64,000 nucleotides of DNA from Thermoplasmatota archaeon (lineage in GTDB: Archaea > Thermoplasmatota > Thermoplasmata > Lutacidiplasmatales > JAMCUS01): the NCBI GenBank assembly GCA_023379385.1, contig JAMCUS010000019.1, forward strand, positions 43,788 through 107,787, in the 5' to 3' direction. The notes beneath the pieces are model-generated. The model ran no database searches. It saw only the letters and a program-made list of their open reading frames with translations, and was not told the DNA's origin. Below, one piece after another: positions 1 through 9,151 of this stretch (positions are counted from its first letter, which is position 1; the number at the start of each line of letters is the position of its first letter). The translations under genes were made by a program, and so were the position numbers.

Positions 1-55
1 TCATGAACATATACTTAACTAAACCTTTTTTTATTTTAATAACCATATCCCATCT

Positions 56-1516
56 ATGAGAGTCTTATCTCTTTTTTATGATGATGCAGATGCTCCTCAT
101 GAATTAATAAACAGATTCAGCGATGTTGATGCCGTCGAGCTCAGGCTAGATAAAATAAGGTCCGTTGAACAGGTGCCTGACATACGTAAAATAACAGAAA
201 TGCCTGTTATCGCTACCTTCAGATCTACAAGTGAATCTGGTTTTTTTACATCAACAGGCATTAAAAGAAAAAAATTTATCATAAATGCATTAGAAAAGGA
301 ATATGATTATGTTGATATTGAATACAAAAACGACATAGAATTTATAAATGATTTTTTAAAATATAACAGAAAATCAAAAATTATTATCTCAATGCACAGA
401 ACAAAAGAGATAAATTTATCAAAAATCTATAACATCTTAAAAAAAATAATGGTTTATGATGCAGATTTCATAAAAATTGTTGTGCCAGTAAAAGATACAG
501 CAATGGCATGCGAATTATTGAGCTTTTCTGATATGCATTACAACAAAAAAATTACGATATTGTCCAATAAGAGATGCAATGGTTTAATGAGAGCTGTCGC
601 AGCAAGAGATGAAAATAAACTTTCATTTGGATACGCAGAATCATATCAATCACATTCACCAGCTATACCACCCATCACCTCCATAATTAAGATAAACAAA
701 ACTACACCGTTTTTTGGATTGATAGGATGGCCACTTCTATACTCACTTTCACCCTATTTTCTAAAAAAAATATACAGGGGTAGAGGTATTGATGTACCCT
801 ATCTTTTATTACCTGTAAAACGTAAAAGGAGTTTGGGGATGGTAATTGAAAACCTTCATCAATTAAATTTTATGGGTATAAACGTAACGACACCATACAA
901 AGAAGAGGTTATACAATACCTGGATATGGTGGATTCAATAGCTGAAAAAACAAGATCGGTAAGTACTGTAAATTTGACCAATACATTGTACGGATTTAAT
1001 ATGGATTATCACGCCCTTAAGAGAATTTTGGAAGACAGAGTTATAAATGGGTCCAGAGCGATCATTCTTGGATCTGGAGGCGCTTCAAGAACCGCGATAG
1101 TTCTTATGAAAGAATTTGGCTACGATGTCCATGTTAAATCAAGAAATAAAAACAGATTGAAAAAGATCATGAAAGAATATGACATAAAAGAGGACAATGG
1201 GCTGCCATACGATCTCATTATAAATGGCACTGTAGTAGGGTATAGTGCTGATAAGTTCCCTTACAGGCTTCCTAGAATAGCCAAAAATGGCATAGCTATA
1301 GATTTCGTTTATAAAGAAAAAGGTGATTCTCCGTTTGTTAAAGCTATGAAACAGGATGGTTGCAGAAATATTGTAAGAGGGGAAGAGCTAGTTGCATATC
1401 ATGCAATTCTTTCATTTGAAAAGTGGTTTAACGCTGTTCTGACTAAGAATGAAGTTAATAATGTTATTGCAAATATTGCCAACACAAAAAAAGAAAATTT
1501 ACACGATTATTCATAA
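56..1516 (+). CDS. aroDE: Fused 3-dehydroquinate dehydratase (type I) / shikimate dehydrogenase
   Basis: Bifunctional shikimate-pathway enzyme that would convert 3-dehydroquinate to dehydroshikimate and then to shikimate. Residues 1-215 are a type I dehydroquinase: ELRLDK near the N-terminus, VIATFRS, a catalytic His at about 114 (ISMHRT) and the Schiff-base Lys at about 140 (DFIKIVVPVKD). Residues 225-470 are an AroE domain: FGLIGWPLLYSLSP, NVTTPYKEE with catalytic Lys 282, NMDY with Asp 317, and a nucleotide-binding loop ILGSGGASRTA. The second domain follows the first with no stop or frameshift, so the fusion is real in this sequence. The ATG at 56 lies about 15-23 nt after an AT-rich TATA-like stretch and suggests a leaderless message. 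Fusions of these two activities are known in plants and some bacteria; in archaea the genes are usually separate. Confidence 0.93.
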   Translation: MRVLSLFYDDADAPHELINRFSDVDAVELRLDKIRSVEQVPDIRKITEMPVIATFRSTSESGFFTSTGIKRKKFIINALEKEYDYVDIEYKNDIEFINDFLKYNRKSKIIISMHRTKEINLSKIYNILKKIMVYDADFIKIVVPVKDTAMACELLSFSDMHYNKKITILSNKRCNGLMRAVAARDENKLSFGYAESYQSHSPAIPPITSIIKINKTTPFFGLIGWPLLYSLSPYFLKKIYRGRGIDVPYLLLPVKRKRSLGMVIENLHQLNFMGINVTTPYKEEVIQYLDMVDSIAEKTRSVSTVNLTNTLYGFNMDYHALKRILEDRVINGSRAIILGSGGASRTAIVLMKEFGYDVHVKSRNKNRLKKIMKEYDIKEDNGLPYDLIINGTVVGYSADKFPYRLPRIAKNGIAIDFVYKEKGDSPFVKAMKQDGCRNIVRGEELVAYHAILSFEKWFNAVLTKNEVNNVIANIANTKKENLHDYS

Positions 1517-1550
1517 ATACATGATACATAAATTTTATATTTAACGAAAT

Positions 1551-1770
1551 TGTGGTAAGTGGCTGAAAGGCAGGGCTATGGGCATGACGTTTTTAACTAC
1601 AGCGGGCATGGGGGTCCCTCTAGTAAGATAGGTAATGAAAGTGAGCAAAAAGTTTTTATAATTATCTTTGGACATCCATCGTAAAGAAACTCTACCAAAA
1701 TGGCAGGCAGGAACTATGAAGCAGGAAGCTTCGCCAGTAACAGGTGTGGGGTTGTTTACCTTTTACCACG
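1551..1770 (+). ncRNA. Candidate structured RNA in a GC-rich spacer block
   Basis: This spacer between aroDE and the convergent fumarase gene is clearly richer in G than its surroundings, especially 1558-1622. Its ends are complementary: GTGGTAA at 1552-1558 can pair with TTACCAC at 1763-1769. I see no RNase P signature (GAGGAAAGUCC, ACAGAA) and no SRP motif, so no known class is assigned. The last third also reads as a TnpB C-terminus, so this may instead be an orphan omega-RNA-like transposon end. Expression is unproven. Confidence 0.3.
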
Positions 1771-1784
1771 CCATTATGATATAA
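1662..1784 (+). pseudogene. tnpB 3'-end remnant (IS605-type right end)
   Basis: Reading from 1680, the frame gives RKETLPKWQAGTMKQEAS, which has the form of the C-terminus of IS200/IS605-family TnpB proteins. The DNA ends in a GTGGGGTTGTTTA stretch that resembles the usual right-end sequence of these elements. An in-frame stop at 1659 cuts it off upstream and no other TnpB domain precedes it. Related 3' ends occur at 17799 and 49773 on the other strand, sharing the blocks ATCGTAAAGA and ATGAAGCAGGAAGC in whole or in part. It is a fragment, possibly retained as part of an RNA. Confidence 0.5.
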
Positions 1785-1814
1785 AAAAAATAAAAACAAT
1801 AGAATATGAAAATA

Positions 1815-3272
1815 TTAATTATGTTTTCTTTTTTTATTACTACCGGCTATACCCATCTCTGTAAGTTCAAAAGGATCAAAAATCTTTTTCACCAGGTTCC
1901 TGGAAAGTAGCCTCATCTCCATAACAACCTCCTCTATTTTTTTGTTTTCTTTCACCGCTTTTTTTACCACCTCTGCTGTTTTATCATAACCAATATATGG
2001 GTTCAGTGCAAGTGCTGCCCCGGTACTGCTATTAAACAATTCAGAAATTCTTTCAGTATTTGCCACAATTCCAGATATTGCCAGGTTAGAAACAGTTCTG
2101 ATACTGTTTTTTAATATTATAAGATTGTATATCAGGCAGTATCCTATCAAAGGCATCATAACGTTGAGTTCAAGCTGTCCAGCCTGAGATGCCATCATTA
2201 TTGCAGTATCGTTACCTATTACATGAAAAGATACCATGTTCATCATTTCAACAACTGAAGGATTGATTTTACCTGGCATTATAGATGAACCAGGCTGGAC
2301 AGAAGGCAACTCTATCTCTCCTATAGCTGTATCAGGGCCTGAATTCAATAATCTGAGATCGTTCGATATTTTTGTCATATCCACAGCAATCTCTCGCAGG
2401 GTGCCTGATAGATCCAGAAAATCTGCAGTAGATTGGGTAGCTTCAGGCAAAAAATCTGTTTCATAGAATTTTGTATTCGTTAGTCTACTTATTATATTAA
2501 CAACATATTTAACATATTTCGGATCGGCGTTCAATCCGGTACCTACTGCAGTTGCACCTATATTCAATTTGCATAATCTGTTCTGGCATTCAATTAATTT
2601 AGTTATATTCTTTTCTAACATTATTGACCATGCCTTGAATTCCTGCCCCAATCTAACAGGCGCCGCATCCATAAGGTGTGTCCTTCCAGGCTTGATTATA
2701 TTATCAAATTCTGTTGCTTTGGAGTTAAGTGTATTTATAATCTGTTTCAATGCATCCATCAGCTGACTGGTAAGGTTCACTACAACGATTCTTATGGAGG
2801 TGGGGATAACGTCATTTGTTGATTGGCTCATGTTAACATGATCGTTAGGATGTATCAATTTATAATCCCCTTTACTACCACCCAGTATCTCTATTGCCCT
2901 GTTCGCAATAACTTCATTAACATTCATATTGTGAGAGGTTCCAGCTCCTGCCTGGTATATATCCACTACAAACTGATCATCAAAATTCCCTGAAATTATA
3001 TCGTCTGCGGCTTTCATTATTGCGTATGCCTTTTTCTTCTCCAGATGACCTGTTTTGTAATTCGCTTCTGCAGCAGCTCTCTTTACAATTGCAGTAGCTA
3101 TTATGAATTCTTTAAACTGTTTTATTCCAGATACCTGAAAATTAATCCGTGCCCTTTCTGTTTGAGGACCCCAGTATGCACCAGCTGGAATTTCTACGCC
3201 ACCCATATAATCACGATCTATTCTGACACCCGCCTTGCTATTTTTGTTAATTTTATCAACATTCATTTTCAT
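1815..3272 (-). CDS. fumC: Fumarate hydratase class II (aspartase/fumarase superfamily)
   Basis: Predicted to interconvert fumarate and malate in the TCA cycle in the cytoplasm. The 485-aa length fits the family. Visible motifs are YWGPQTERA near residue 35, HNMNVNEVIANRA, GRTHLMDAAPVRLGQEF with the conserved His, and the signature loop GSSIMPGKINP. YWGPQT and MPGKINP favour fumarase; GTSHNMN is also seen in aspartate ammonia-lyases, which are the main alternative. The ATG at 3272 is preceded by a good GAGGTGG ribosome binding site. Aconitase and isocitrate dehydrogenase in the same window support a TCA role. It converges with aroDE. Confidence 0.85.
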   Translation of the reverse strand: MKMNVDKINKNSKAGVRIDRDYMGGVEIPAGAYWGPQTERARINFQVSGIKQFKEFIIATAIVKRAAAEANYKTGHLEKKKAYAIMKAADDIISGNFDDQFVVDIYQAGAGTSHNMNVNEVIANRAIEILGGSKGDYKLIHPNDHVNMSQSTNDVIPTSIRIVVVNLTSQLMDALKQIINTLNSKATEFDNIIKPGRTHLMDAAPVRLGQEFKAWSIMLEKNITKLIECQNRLCKLNIGATAVGTGLNADPKYVKYVVNIISRLTNTKFYETDFLPEATQSTADFLDLSGTLREIAVDMTKISNDLRLLNSGPDTAIGEIELPSVQPGSSIMPGKINPSVVEMMNMVSFHVIGNDTAIMMASQAGQLELNVMMPLIGYCLIYNLIILKNSIRTVSNLAISGIVANTERISELFNSSTGAALALNPYIGYDKTAEVVKKAVKENKKIEEVVMEMRLLSRNLVKKIFDPFELTEMGIAGSNKKRKHN

Positions 3273-3346
3273 GACGTGCCACCTCTCATTGTCTGATGTG
3301 TTACATGTATAACTCTATTATAACATCGAATTATCTAGGTTATGGT

Positions 3347-4549
3347 TTATGTTAACCATGTTAACATCCGCCTTTGGAAGTTATCATCTGCTTGATGCTT
3401 AAACTTCGTGGGGTGTAACCCTACACCCTCTATCCCGTCCGCAAACTCTTCCGGGAGTGCTTTTTTTATTATATTGTATGACGCGTTAAGATATGCGTTT
3501 ATACGTGTGCTATTAGCTGATAAGAAAACTCCACGGCTTATTCTTTTGCCAATGTATGTATCGTGATGTTCTACACTTTCATTATCCAAAAATGAACATT
3601 TACTAGTATGACTTTCTTCCTGTATCACGACGTTTATGCCTTTTTCTTCAGCTTTGTACTTAATCTGTTGTATAAGCATGTCGAAAGGCAGTTGCACGAA
3701 ATTTTGATTATTAATTTTTTCATTATTAATGCTCTGTTTCCATCCATTATTGTGTTTTATAACAATTGTGTCAATGCTTCTGTCTATCGCATAATCAACG
3801 ATTGATTTACTCACCCTGTGCATAATGTCTTTAACCTTTCCATTACGTATTATAGATAATCGTTGCATTCTTTTTGTCTGTTTTACATTTTTCTGAATAT
3901 CGTTTATGCTTCTAAGTCCTGCCAATTCTTTATTATAGAACTGGTTTTTTGATTTAAGCAATCCTGCCCTTACAACAATATCGATACCTATAACACGCTC
4001 AAATTTCGCAGTCCTATCCACCACATCTTTCTGATATACAATTTCTATCATGTACCCAACACCGCTGGGTAATATTCTCACCTCTCTTAAATCCACATTT
4101 TCCAATCCTGTTTTTACCTCCATTTCCATTATCTTCGGAAATTTTAGAACACCATTATCAATTTTACATTGCTGGTTTGTAAATATCAGCATGAACTCAC
4201 CGTTTCTATTCTTGTATTGTGGTGGTCTTGGCTTTCCCGAAAAGTTATCTGGTTGTTTCTTCCATGCCTTGATTAATTTAAAATGAGAGTTCCAATCCTG
4301 TTTTGCCTTCTTTATTGTCCATTGTGCTGTCTGCGTCGGAAGTTTTTGATAATTATTATGCTCATCTACTGTAGTTGGTTCTTGAAATAATTTTACAAGT
4401 GCTGAATAACCGCTCATTTTTTCTTTGTTAACGAACTGATTCTTTAAGATATAATTAACCTGATTATACAAGTTTTTAGAAATATGACACATATTTGATA
4501 ATGTGTCATTTTCTTCAATATATATCTGTTCAGTTCTCACTGCTTTCAT
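3347..4549 (-). CDS. tnpB: TnpB (OrfB) nuclease of an IS605/IS1341-like element
   Basis: RNA-guided nuclease family protein of IS200/IS605-type transposons. The start at 4549 follows a GAGGTGG ribosome binding site by 3 nt; the frame extends upstream only through a TTG. The RuvC-I region is RVIGIDIVVRAGL with its Asp. The second motif region is DTIVIKHNNGWKQ, without the usual Glu at that spot, although this subfamily normally reads IGHN there. The final motif reads RINAYLNASYNI, where the catalytic Asp of the usual NADxN is replaced by Tyr 353 (GAT to TAT type change). The decayed copy at 28.8 kb still has HADLNVAYN. The ORF is open but is probably impaired for cleavage. Confidence 0.88.
   Translation of the reverse strand: MKAVRTEQIYIEENDTLSNMCHISKNLYNQVNYILKNQFVNKEKMSGYSALVKLFQEPTTVDEHNNYQKLPTQTAQWTIKKAKQDWNSHFKLIKAWKKQPDNFSGKPRPPQYKNRNGEFMLIFTNQQCKIDNGVLKFPKIMEMEVKTGLENVDLREVRILPSGVGYMIEIVYQKDVVDRTAKFERVIGIDIVVRAGLLKSKNQFYNKELAGLRSINDIQKNVKQTKRMQRLSIIRNGKVKDIMHRVSKSIVDYAIDRSIDTIVIKHNNGWKQSINNEKINNQNFVQLPFDMLIQQIKYKAEEKGINVVIQEESHTSKCSFLDNESVEHHDTYIGKRISRGVFLSANSTRINAYLNASYNIIKKALPEEFADGIEGVGLHPTKFKHQADDNFQRRMLTWLT
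3350..3366. repeat. Right-end subterminal palindrome of the tnpB element
   Basis: A perfect 7-bp inverted repeat with a 3-nt centre, TGTTAAC-CAT-GTTAACA, overlaps the last codons of tnpB. The same palindrome with a different centre recurs at 28948-28964 in the second copy. Subterminal hairpins of this kind are what the Y1 transposase TnpA recognises in IS200/IS605 elements. Confidence 0.7.
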
Positions 4550-4675
4550 AACCCACCTCAATCAAATGATTTTTTCTATTTGAATACATTTTCATTGTTA
4601 ATAATATATTATACACTACTAACATATATAATCATCATTAAAAATAACTATATTGTAACATTACCTATACGCATA

Positions 4676-5320
4676 ATGGATATGACTTCGTTAAAAGAGA
4701 TGGTAGATACTCTTTCTGCAGAAGGTTACATACATACTGAAAGGGTCAAAGAGGCAATGTTATCCATAGACAGAAGGGATTTTATAGATGAACTGTTGAG
4801 TAATGAGCCTTATGTAGATACACCCCTTTATATAGGTGAAGGTCAGACAATATCCGCACCACACATGGTAGCTATAATGCTTGAATTAAGTGAGATCAAT
4901 GAAACATCCAAAATTTTAGAAATAGGAACCGGATCTGGATACAACGCAGCTCTGCTCTCTTTTTTAGCAAATAGAGGTGCAGTTTTCACCATAGAGACAA
5001 ACAGGGTGATCTATAATCGTGCGGTATTAAACCTTTCTAAATGTAAATATGCTAAAAATGTTGTTACACTGCTTGGAGATGGGTCTCAGGGATATGAAAA
5101 GAATTCTCCCTACGACAGGATAGTTGTTACCTGTGCTGTTCCATCTGTACCTGAACCATTGATAAATCAGCTATCTGACAACGGCAGAATGGTTATTCCT
5201 GTTGGTAGTATGGATTATCAAAGGTTATATTTAATTGAAAAAAATAGCAACAAAATAAAAAAGAGTATAATGGCCGACGTAATCTTTGTTCCTCTAATTG
5301 GTAAATTTGGTTTTAAATAG
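4676..5320 (+). CDS. pcm: Protein-L-isoaspartate O-methyltransferase
   Basis: Repairs isoaspartyl damage in proteins by SAM-dependent methylation. The SAM-binding motif I is ILEIGTGSGYNAALLS; further family marks are the YIGEGQTISAPHMVA block and DRIVVTCAVPSVPEPL. Starting at 4676 gives 214 aa, the usual family length; the open frame continues upstream through hydrophobic sequence that belongs to the promoter region and the left end of the neighbouring IS. No ribosome binding site is evident, so translation is probably leaderless. It diverges from the tnpB element and converges with aconitase. Confidence 0.92.
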   Translation: MDMTSLKEMVDTLSAEGYIHTERVKEAMLSIDRRDFIDELLSNEPYVDTPLYIGEGQTISAPHMVAIMLELSEINETSKILEIGTGSGYNAALLSFLANRGAVFTIETNRVIYNRAVLNLSKCKYAKNVVTLLGDGSQGYEKNSPYDRIVVTCAVPSVPEPLINQLSDNGRMVIPVGSMDYQRLYLIEKNSNKIKKSIMADVIFVPLIGKFGFK

Positions 5321-5373
5321 CTTAACTGCGTCAGAGATCCATATCTAATTTGTATTCTGTTTTATTTACCCAG

Positions 5374-8238
5374 TTAATCTGTATTTAAAATTTTTCTGCT
5401 CATATATGGCAGGATTCCTCCATTTTTATAATATTCAATTTCTACAGGAGTATCCAATCTTATCTTTAGCATTACCTTTTTGTCTTTACCCTCTTTATCA
5501 AAGTAATTAAGTTCTGCCATACTGTTCAGTTCCATCATTTCTGGTATTTTTATAGTAAATGGTCTCTTGAAGTCTGCATTAAGAGCAGCAAAATCAATAC
5601 TTTCTGGAAATTGTAAAGGCAATATTCCCATATCTATTAAATTGGATCTGTGGATCCTTTCAAAACTTTTCGCTATTATCGTCCTGACACCAAGCATGTA
5701 TGTACCTTTGGCAGCCCAATCTCTGGAACTTCCTGTTCCATATTCCTCTCCTGCAAAAACAATTAATGGTACTCCCTCTTTCTTATATTGCATTGCTATA
5801 TCATATACAGTTCCTTTTTTATTAGATGGAATATGCAATGTGTATCCACCGGTGTCATCTACCATCTGGTTTTTAATTCTGGTATTGGCAAACGTACCAC
5901 GGACCATAACTTCGTGATTCCCTCTTCTAGCACCATATGTATTAAAATCCTTTTCAGATACACCATGCTCTACAAGATATCTTGCAGCAGGGCTATCCCT
6001 GGGGATGGAGCCAGCAGGTGAAATGTGGTCGGTAGTTACAGAGTTACCCAGAATAAGCAGAGGTCTTGCATTTACAATATTTTTTATTTCTGGCAATTCA
6101 TTGGCAATGAAATCATCAAGAAAAGGAGCTTTTCTTATGTATGTACTTTTATCATTCCAATTATATATAATATCGCTTTCAACGCTCAATTCCTTCCATC
6201 TTGGATTGTAACTGTCCAGATTCCTGTATTTTTCAATGAATGTATCTGGCACAATATTTTTATTCATGATCTCATTAATCTCTTTATCGGAAGGCCAGAT
6301 ATCATGAAGGTAGATCTCCTTTCCTTTGCTGGATATACCTAACGGATCTTTTACAATATTTTTTATGACATTTCCTGCTATTGCAAAGGCTACAACGAGT
6401 GGAGGTGACATTAGATAATTTGATTTTACATTTTTATGTATTCTTGCTTCAAAATTTCTGTTTCCAGAAAGTACAGATACAACATTCAAACCTTTTTCAA
6501 CGATGGCTTTCTCTATACTTTCGTGAAGCGGCCCACTGTTGCCTATGCATGTTGTACACCCATACCCAACGATATAAAATCCCATTTTTTCTAGATATAC
6601 CAACAACCCTGACTTTTTAAGATATTCAGAAACTACCTGAGATCCGGGTGCCATACTTGTTTTAACCTTATCTGTATTTATTCTGAGACCCAGTTCGTAA
6701 GCCTTCTTGGCCAGCAATCCTGCCGCAATCATTACTTTTGGGTTGCTTGTGTTGGTACAGCTGGTTATTGCAGCTATAACGATGTCCCCGTCACCAAGGG
6801 TTTCGTTGTGCCCATTAATATTAATATTAGCATATCTGATACCTGAATAACCATATTTTTCAAGTCCTGCCTTTTTGTTTATTGATAGCATTAACTCTGG
6901 CTGAGCAAAAGGAGCTACCTCCTTACCCATTCCATGAATGACACTACTCAGTTCATCATTATTCAATTTTTGCATATTGATAATGTTGTTATCCATGATC
7001 TGTTCTGTCTCCTTTTTAATATTTGAAACTGTTTTATTCTGCATCTCCAAATTTCTGAAAGAATCAATAAATCTCTCTCCTACGTCCTCTAAATCCATTC
7101 TCTGTTGCGGTAGTTTTGGTCCTGATATAGAGGGCCTTACCCTGTCTAAATCAACATCAATAATTTTATTATATTCCACATTTTTTTGTACACCAAACAG
7201 GTGCTGGGCTTTAAAGTAGCTTTCCACCAGCGATACCAGTTCAATGTTTCTGCCCGTAAGTTTGAGATATTTTATGGTTTCATCATCCACTGGAAATAGG
7301 GCTGTTGTAGCTCCATACTCCGGACACATGTTAGATATCGTTGCCCTGTCTGCAAGAGATAGACTCCGAATGCCGTCACCATAAAATTCTACAAATTTAC
7401 CGACAACATTATTTTTTCTTAATAATTCCGTCAATGTTAGAACAAGATCCGTTGCGGTAACACCATCTGATAATGCTCCGTGGAGATTTACTCCAACCAC
7501 CTCTGGAATTGAAAAAGTGATGGGCTGACCTAACATAGCGGCTTCCGCTTCTATACCACCAACACCCCAGCCTAACACACCCAATCCATTGATCATTGTT
7601 GTGTGTGAATCGGTTCCTACTAGAGTGTCCGGGTATAACACGGTATCATTACCAGTACCATTTTTAATGACTACAGTAGCGAGATATTCTAGGTTTATCT
7701 GATGAACAATTCCTACAGAAGGTGGCATAACCCTTAATTTTTTAAAAGAGGTTGACGCCCATTTTAAAAATTCATATCTCTCTTTGTTTCTGATAAACTC
7801 CATTTCCCTGTTACTTTCAATGGCGTTTTCATTTCCGTATACATCTACCTGGACGGAATGGTCTATTACAAGGTCGACAGCTATTTGAGGTTCTATAATG
7901 GATGGATCTTTATTTATGCCCTTCATGAATTCTCTTATTGTTGCCAGGTCAACTATAGCGGGCACACCTGTAAGATCCTGCATTATTACCCTGCTAACAA
8001 TAAACGGTATCTCCCCTGCAGGGTGCTTATCATTGCTCCAGTTAGCAATTTTATGGAGGTCTTCTTTTCGTATTGTTTTGCCATCAAAGTTTCTTATCAT
8101 TGATTCAAGAATGATGCGGAGTGATACCGGAATGGTAGATATATCATACCCACCCCTCTGGATCGCATCCAGTGAGTAGTATTTGTATTCTGTATTATTT
8201 ACAGTTAATTTGTCAACAAATTCAGAATTATCAACCAT
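5374..8238 (-). CDS. acnA: Aconitate hydratase (AcnA/IRP type)
   Basis: Isomerises citrate to isocitrate in the TCA cycle using a [4Fe-4S] cluster. The 954-aa protein shows the expected order: an N-terminal region with DLTGVPAIVDLA, GTDSHTTMINGLGVLGWGVGG, the cluster Cys in AITSCTNTSNP, the two Cys of YGCTTCIGNSGPL, and the C-terminal swivel domain with GEEYGTGSSRDWAAKG. ATG 8238 is chosen over the upstream GTG codons because a GGTGAT ribosome binding site precedes it. It is monocistronic between pcm (convergent) and the CBS operon. A stretch resembling the repeated IS end lies upstream in the promoter region at about 8289-8345. Confidence 0.96.
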   Translation of the reverse strand: MVDNSEFVDKLTVNNTEYKYYSLDAIQRGGYDISTIPVSLRIILESMIRNFDGKTIRKEDLHKIANWSNDKHPAGEIPFIVSRVIMQDLTGVPAIVDLATIREFMKGINKDPSIIEPQIAVDLVIDHSVQVDVYGNENAIESNREMEFIRNKERYEFLKWASTSFKKLRVMPPSVGIVHQINLEYLATVVIKNGTGNDTVLYPDTLVGTDSHTTMINGLGVLGWGVGGIEAEAAMLGQPITFSIPEVVGVNLHGALSDGVTATDLVLTLTELLRKNNVVGKFVEFYGDGIRSLSLADRATISNMCPEYGATTALFPVDDETIKYLKLTGRNIELVSLVESYFKAQHLFGVQKNVEYNKIIDVDLDRVRPSISGPKLPQQRMDLEDVGERFIDSFRNLEMQNKTVSNIKKETEQIMDNNIINMQKLNNDELSSVIHGMGKEVAPFAQPELMLSINKKAGLEKYGYSGIRYANININGHNETLGDGDIVIAAITSCTNTSNPKVMIAAGLLAKKAYELGLRINTDKVKTSMAPGSQVVSEYLKKSGLLVYLEKMGFYIVGYGCTTCIGNSGPLHESIEKAIVEKGLNVVSVLSGNRNFEARIHKNVKSNYLMSPPLVVAFAIAGNVIKNIVKDPLGISSKGKEIYLHDIWPSDKEINEIMNKNIVPDTFIEKYRNLDSYNPRWKELSVESDIIYNWNDKSTYIRKAPFLDDFIANELPEIKNIVNARPLLILGNSVTTDHISPAGSIPRDSPAARYLVEHGVSEKDFNTYGARRGNHEVMVRGTFANTRIKNQMVDDTGGYTLHIPSNKKGTVYDIAMQYKKEGVPLIVFAGEEYGTGSSRDWAAKGTYMLGVRTIIAKSFERIHRSNLIDMGILPLQFPESIDFAALNADFKRPFTIKIPEMMELNSMAELNYFDKEGKDKKVMLKIRLDTPVEIEYYKNGGILPYMSRKILNTD

Positions 8239-8288
8239 GTCGATCACCACGATTCTGAATGAAATTAAATCTATTTTAACTTTTTCGA

Positions 8289-8345
8289 CAGGTTGTAAAA
8301 AGCAAAATATTTTGACAAAATAATCAAAAATTCATGTCCAAAAAA
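8289..8345 (+). repeat. Possible short copy of the repeated IS end
   Basis: Begins GACAGGTTGTAAAAAG and continues AT-rich, resembling the starts of the repeats at 37209 and 55503. It lies in the upstream region of acnA (transcribed leftward). The similarity is limited mainly to the first 15 or so bases, so this may be chance. Confidence 0.3.
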
Positions 8346-8346
8346 T

Positions 8347-9150
8347 TTAAAGATTGTCCTGGCGAAGCAACCTGGTGGTAATCTCTACCAGAGGGTGATG
8401 GTTGGTATTTTCAATGATAATGTCATCCAGTTTCTCTACATGCTTCTCTGTTGCCGTTTTTTCCAGTCCCAGTGGTTCATTCATGTAAAAAATGATGATA
8501 AAAGCCATTAGCTCCTTTATTCCCAGTTCCCGGGCAGCAATAGCTCTGTGATGCCCATCTACAAGCAGCATTACATCGTTTCTTTTAATAACTATGAGAG
8601 GTTCGGTTAAACCCCTTTCAAGCTCATATTTTCTTCCTTCAAGTTCATCTTTATAGATGATCCATTGTGTTGGTTTCAATTTTTCAACTTCAACATGCTG
8701 TTTAACCACGTCAACATTTTTAATGTTGTATTTTATTTTTATAAGTTCTAAAATGGTCGTAACCTTTGAAGGCGTGGCGCGATCAAAGTGGGAACGGACG
8801 ATATCTAAATTGGATATTATACCTATAAGTTTTCTATTCTCATCTATCACAGGAATGTCTCTTAACCCCCATCTAAAAAGAATGCGTGCAGCGTCATCAA
8901 TATCCATATCAGGAGATGCTGTGTATGTGCCTTTCTTAATAAGCAATCCTATAATCACATCCTGATGTGAATATAATTTTAGTAACTCCTTGGATGTTAT
9001 AAACCCCTCAAGTATTCCATCCTTATTTATAACAGGAAATCCCGCGTGTGTTGAACCTATCAGCTTTATTATTGCCTCCCTTACTGTAGTTGTATCATGT
9101 ATGACCTCCACATTTCTGGTCATGTAATCCTTAACCTTAACTTCAGACAT
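8347..9150 (-). CDS. CBS-pair protein with C-terminal ParB/Srx-like domain
   Basis: Residues 1-125 hold two CBS motifs: VKDYMTRNVEVIHDTTTVREAI, and a second repeat with PDMDIDDAARILFRWGLRDIPVID. CBS pairs usually bind adenine nucleotides or SAM and act as sensors. Residues 160-230 match the ParB/sulfiredoxin fold, with LVDGHHRAIAARELG carrying the GxHR motif. Similar CBS-ParB fusions are found across archaea but their function is not established. The start at 9150 gives a 1-nt gap after the trmI stop; an upstream in-frame start would overlap trmI. It is the last gene of the aminotransferase-trmI-CBS operon. Confidence 0.82.
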   Translation of the reverse strand: MSEVKVKDYMTRNVEVIHDTTTVREAIIKLIGSTHAGFPVINKDGILEGFITSKELLKLYSHQDVIIGLLIKKGTYTASPDMDIDDAARILFRWGLRDIPVIDENRKLIGIISNLDIVRSHFDRATPSKVTTILELIKIKYNIKNVDVVKQHVEVEKLKPTQWIIYKDELEGRKYELERGLTEPLIVIKRNDVMLLVDGHHRAIAARELGIKELMAFIIIFYMNEPLGLEKTATEKHVEKLDDIIIENTNHHPLVEITTRLLRQDNL

Positions 9151-9151
9151 A

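Larger units (their letters stand above)
3337..4614 (-). mobile_element. IS605-like element encoding only TnpB (copy 1)
   Basis: The limits are inferred by comparison with the decayed copy at 27584-28976. On the right (low-coordinate) side, similarity persists past the tnpB stop through a palindrome and ends near an ATAACCT block. On the left side, the two copies share TATAATATATT followed by TTAACAA. No TnpA (Y1 transposase) is encoded, so movement would need TnpA in trans, as in IS1341-type elements. No target-site duplication is visible, as expected for this family. Confidence 0.65.

Noticed and set aside
1551..1770. RNase P RNA or SRP RNA in the aroDE-fumC spacer
   Set aside because: None of the universally conserved blocks (GAGGAAAGUCC, ACAGAA...GGCUUAC, or the SRP GGAAGGNAGCAG loop) is present, so only an unspecified RNA candidate is reported.
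1815..3272. Aspartate ammonia-lyase instead of fumarase
   Set aside because: YWGPQT and SSIMPGKINP favour fumarase and the context holds other TCA genes, though a few aspartase-like residues keep it open.
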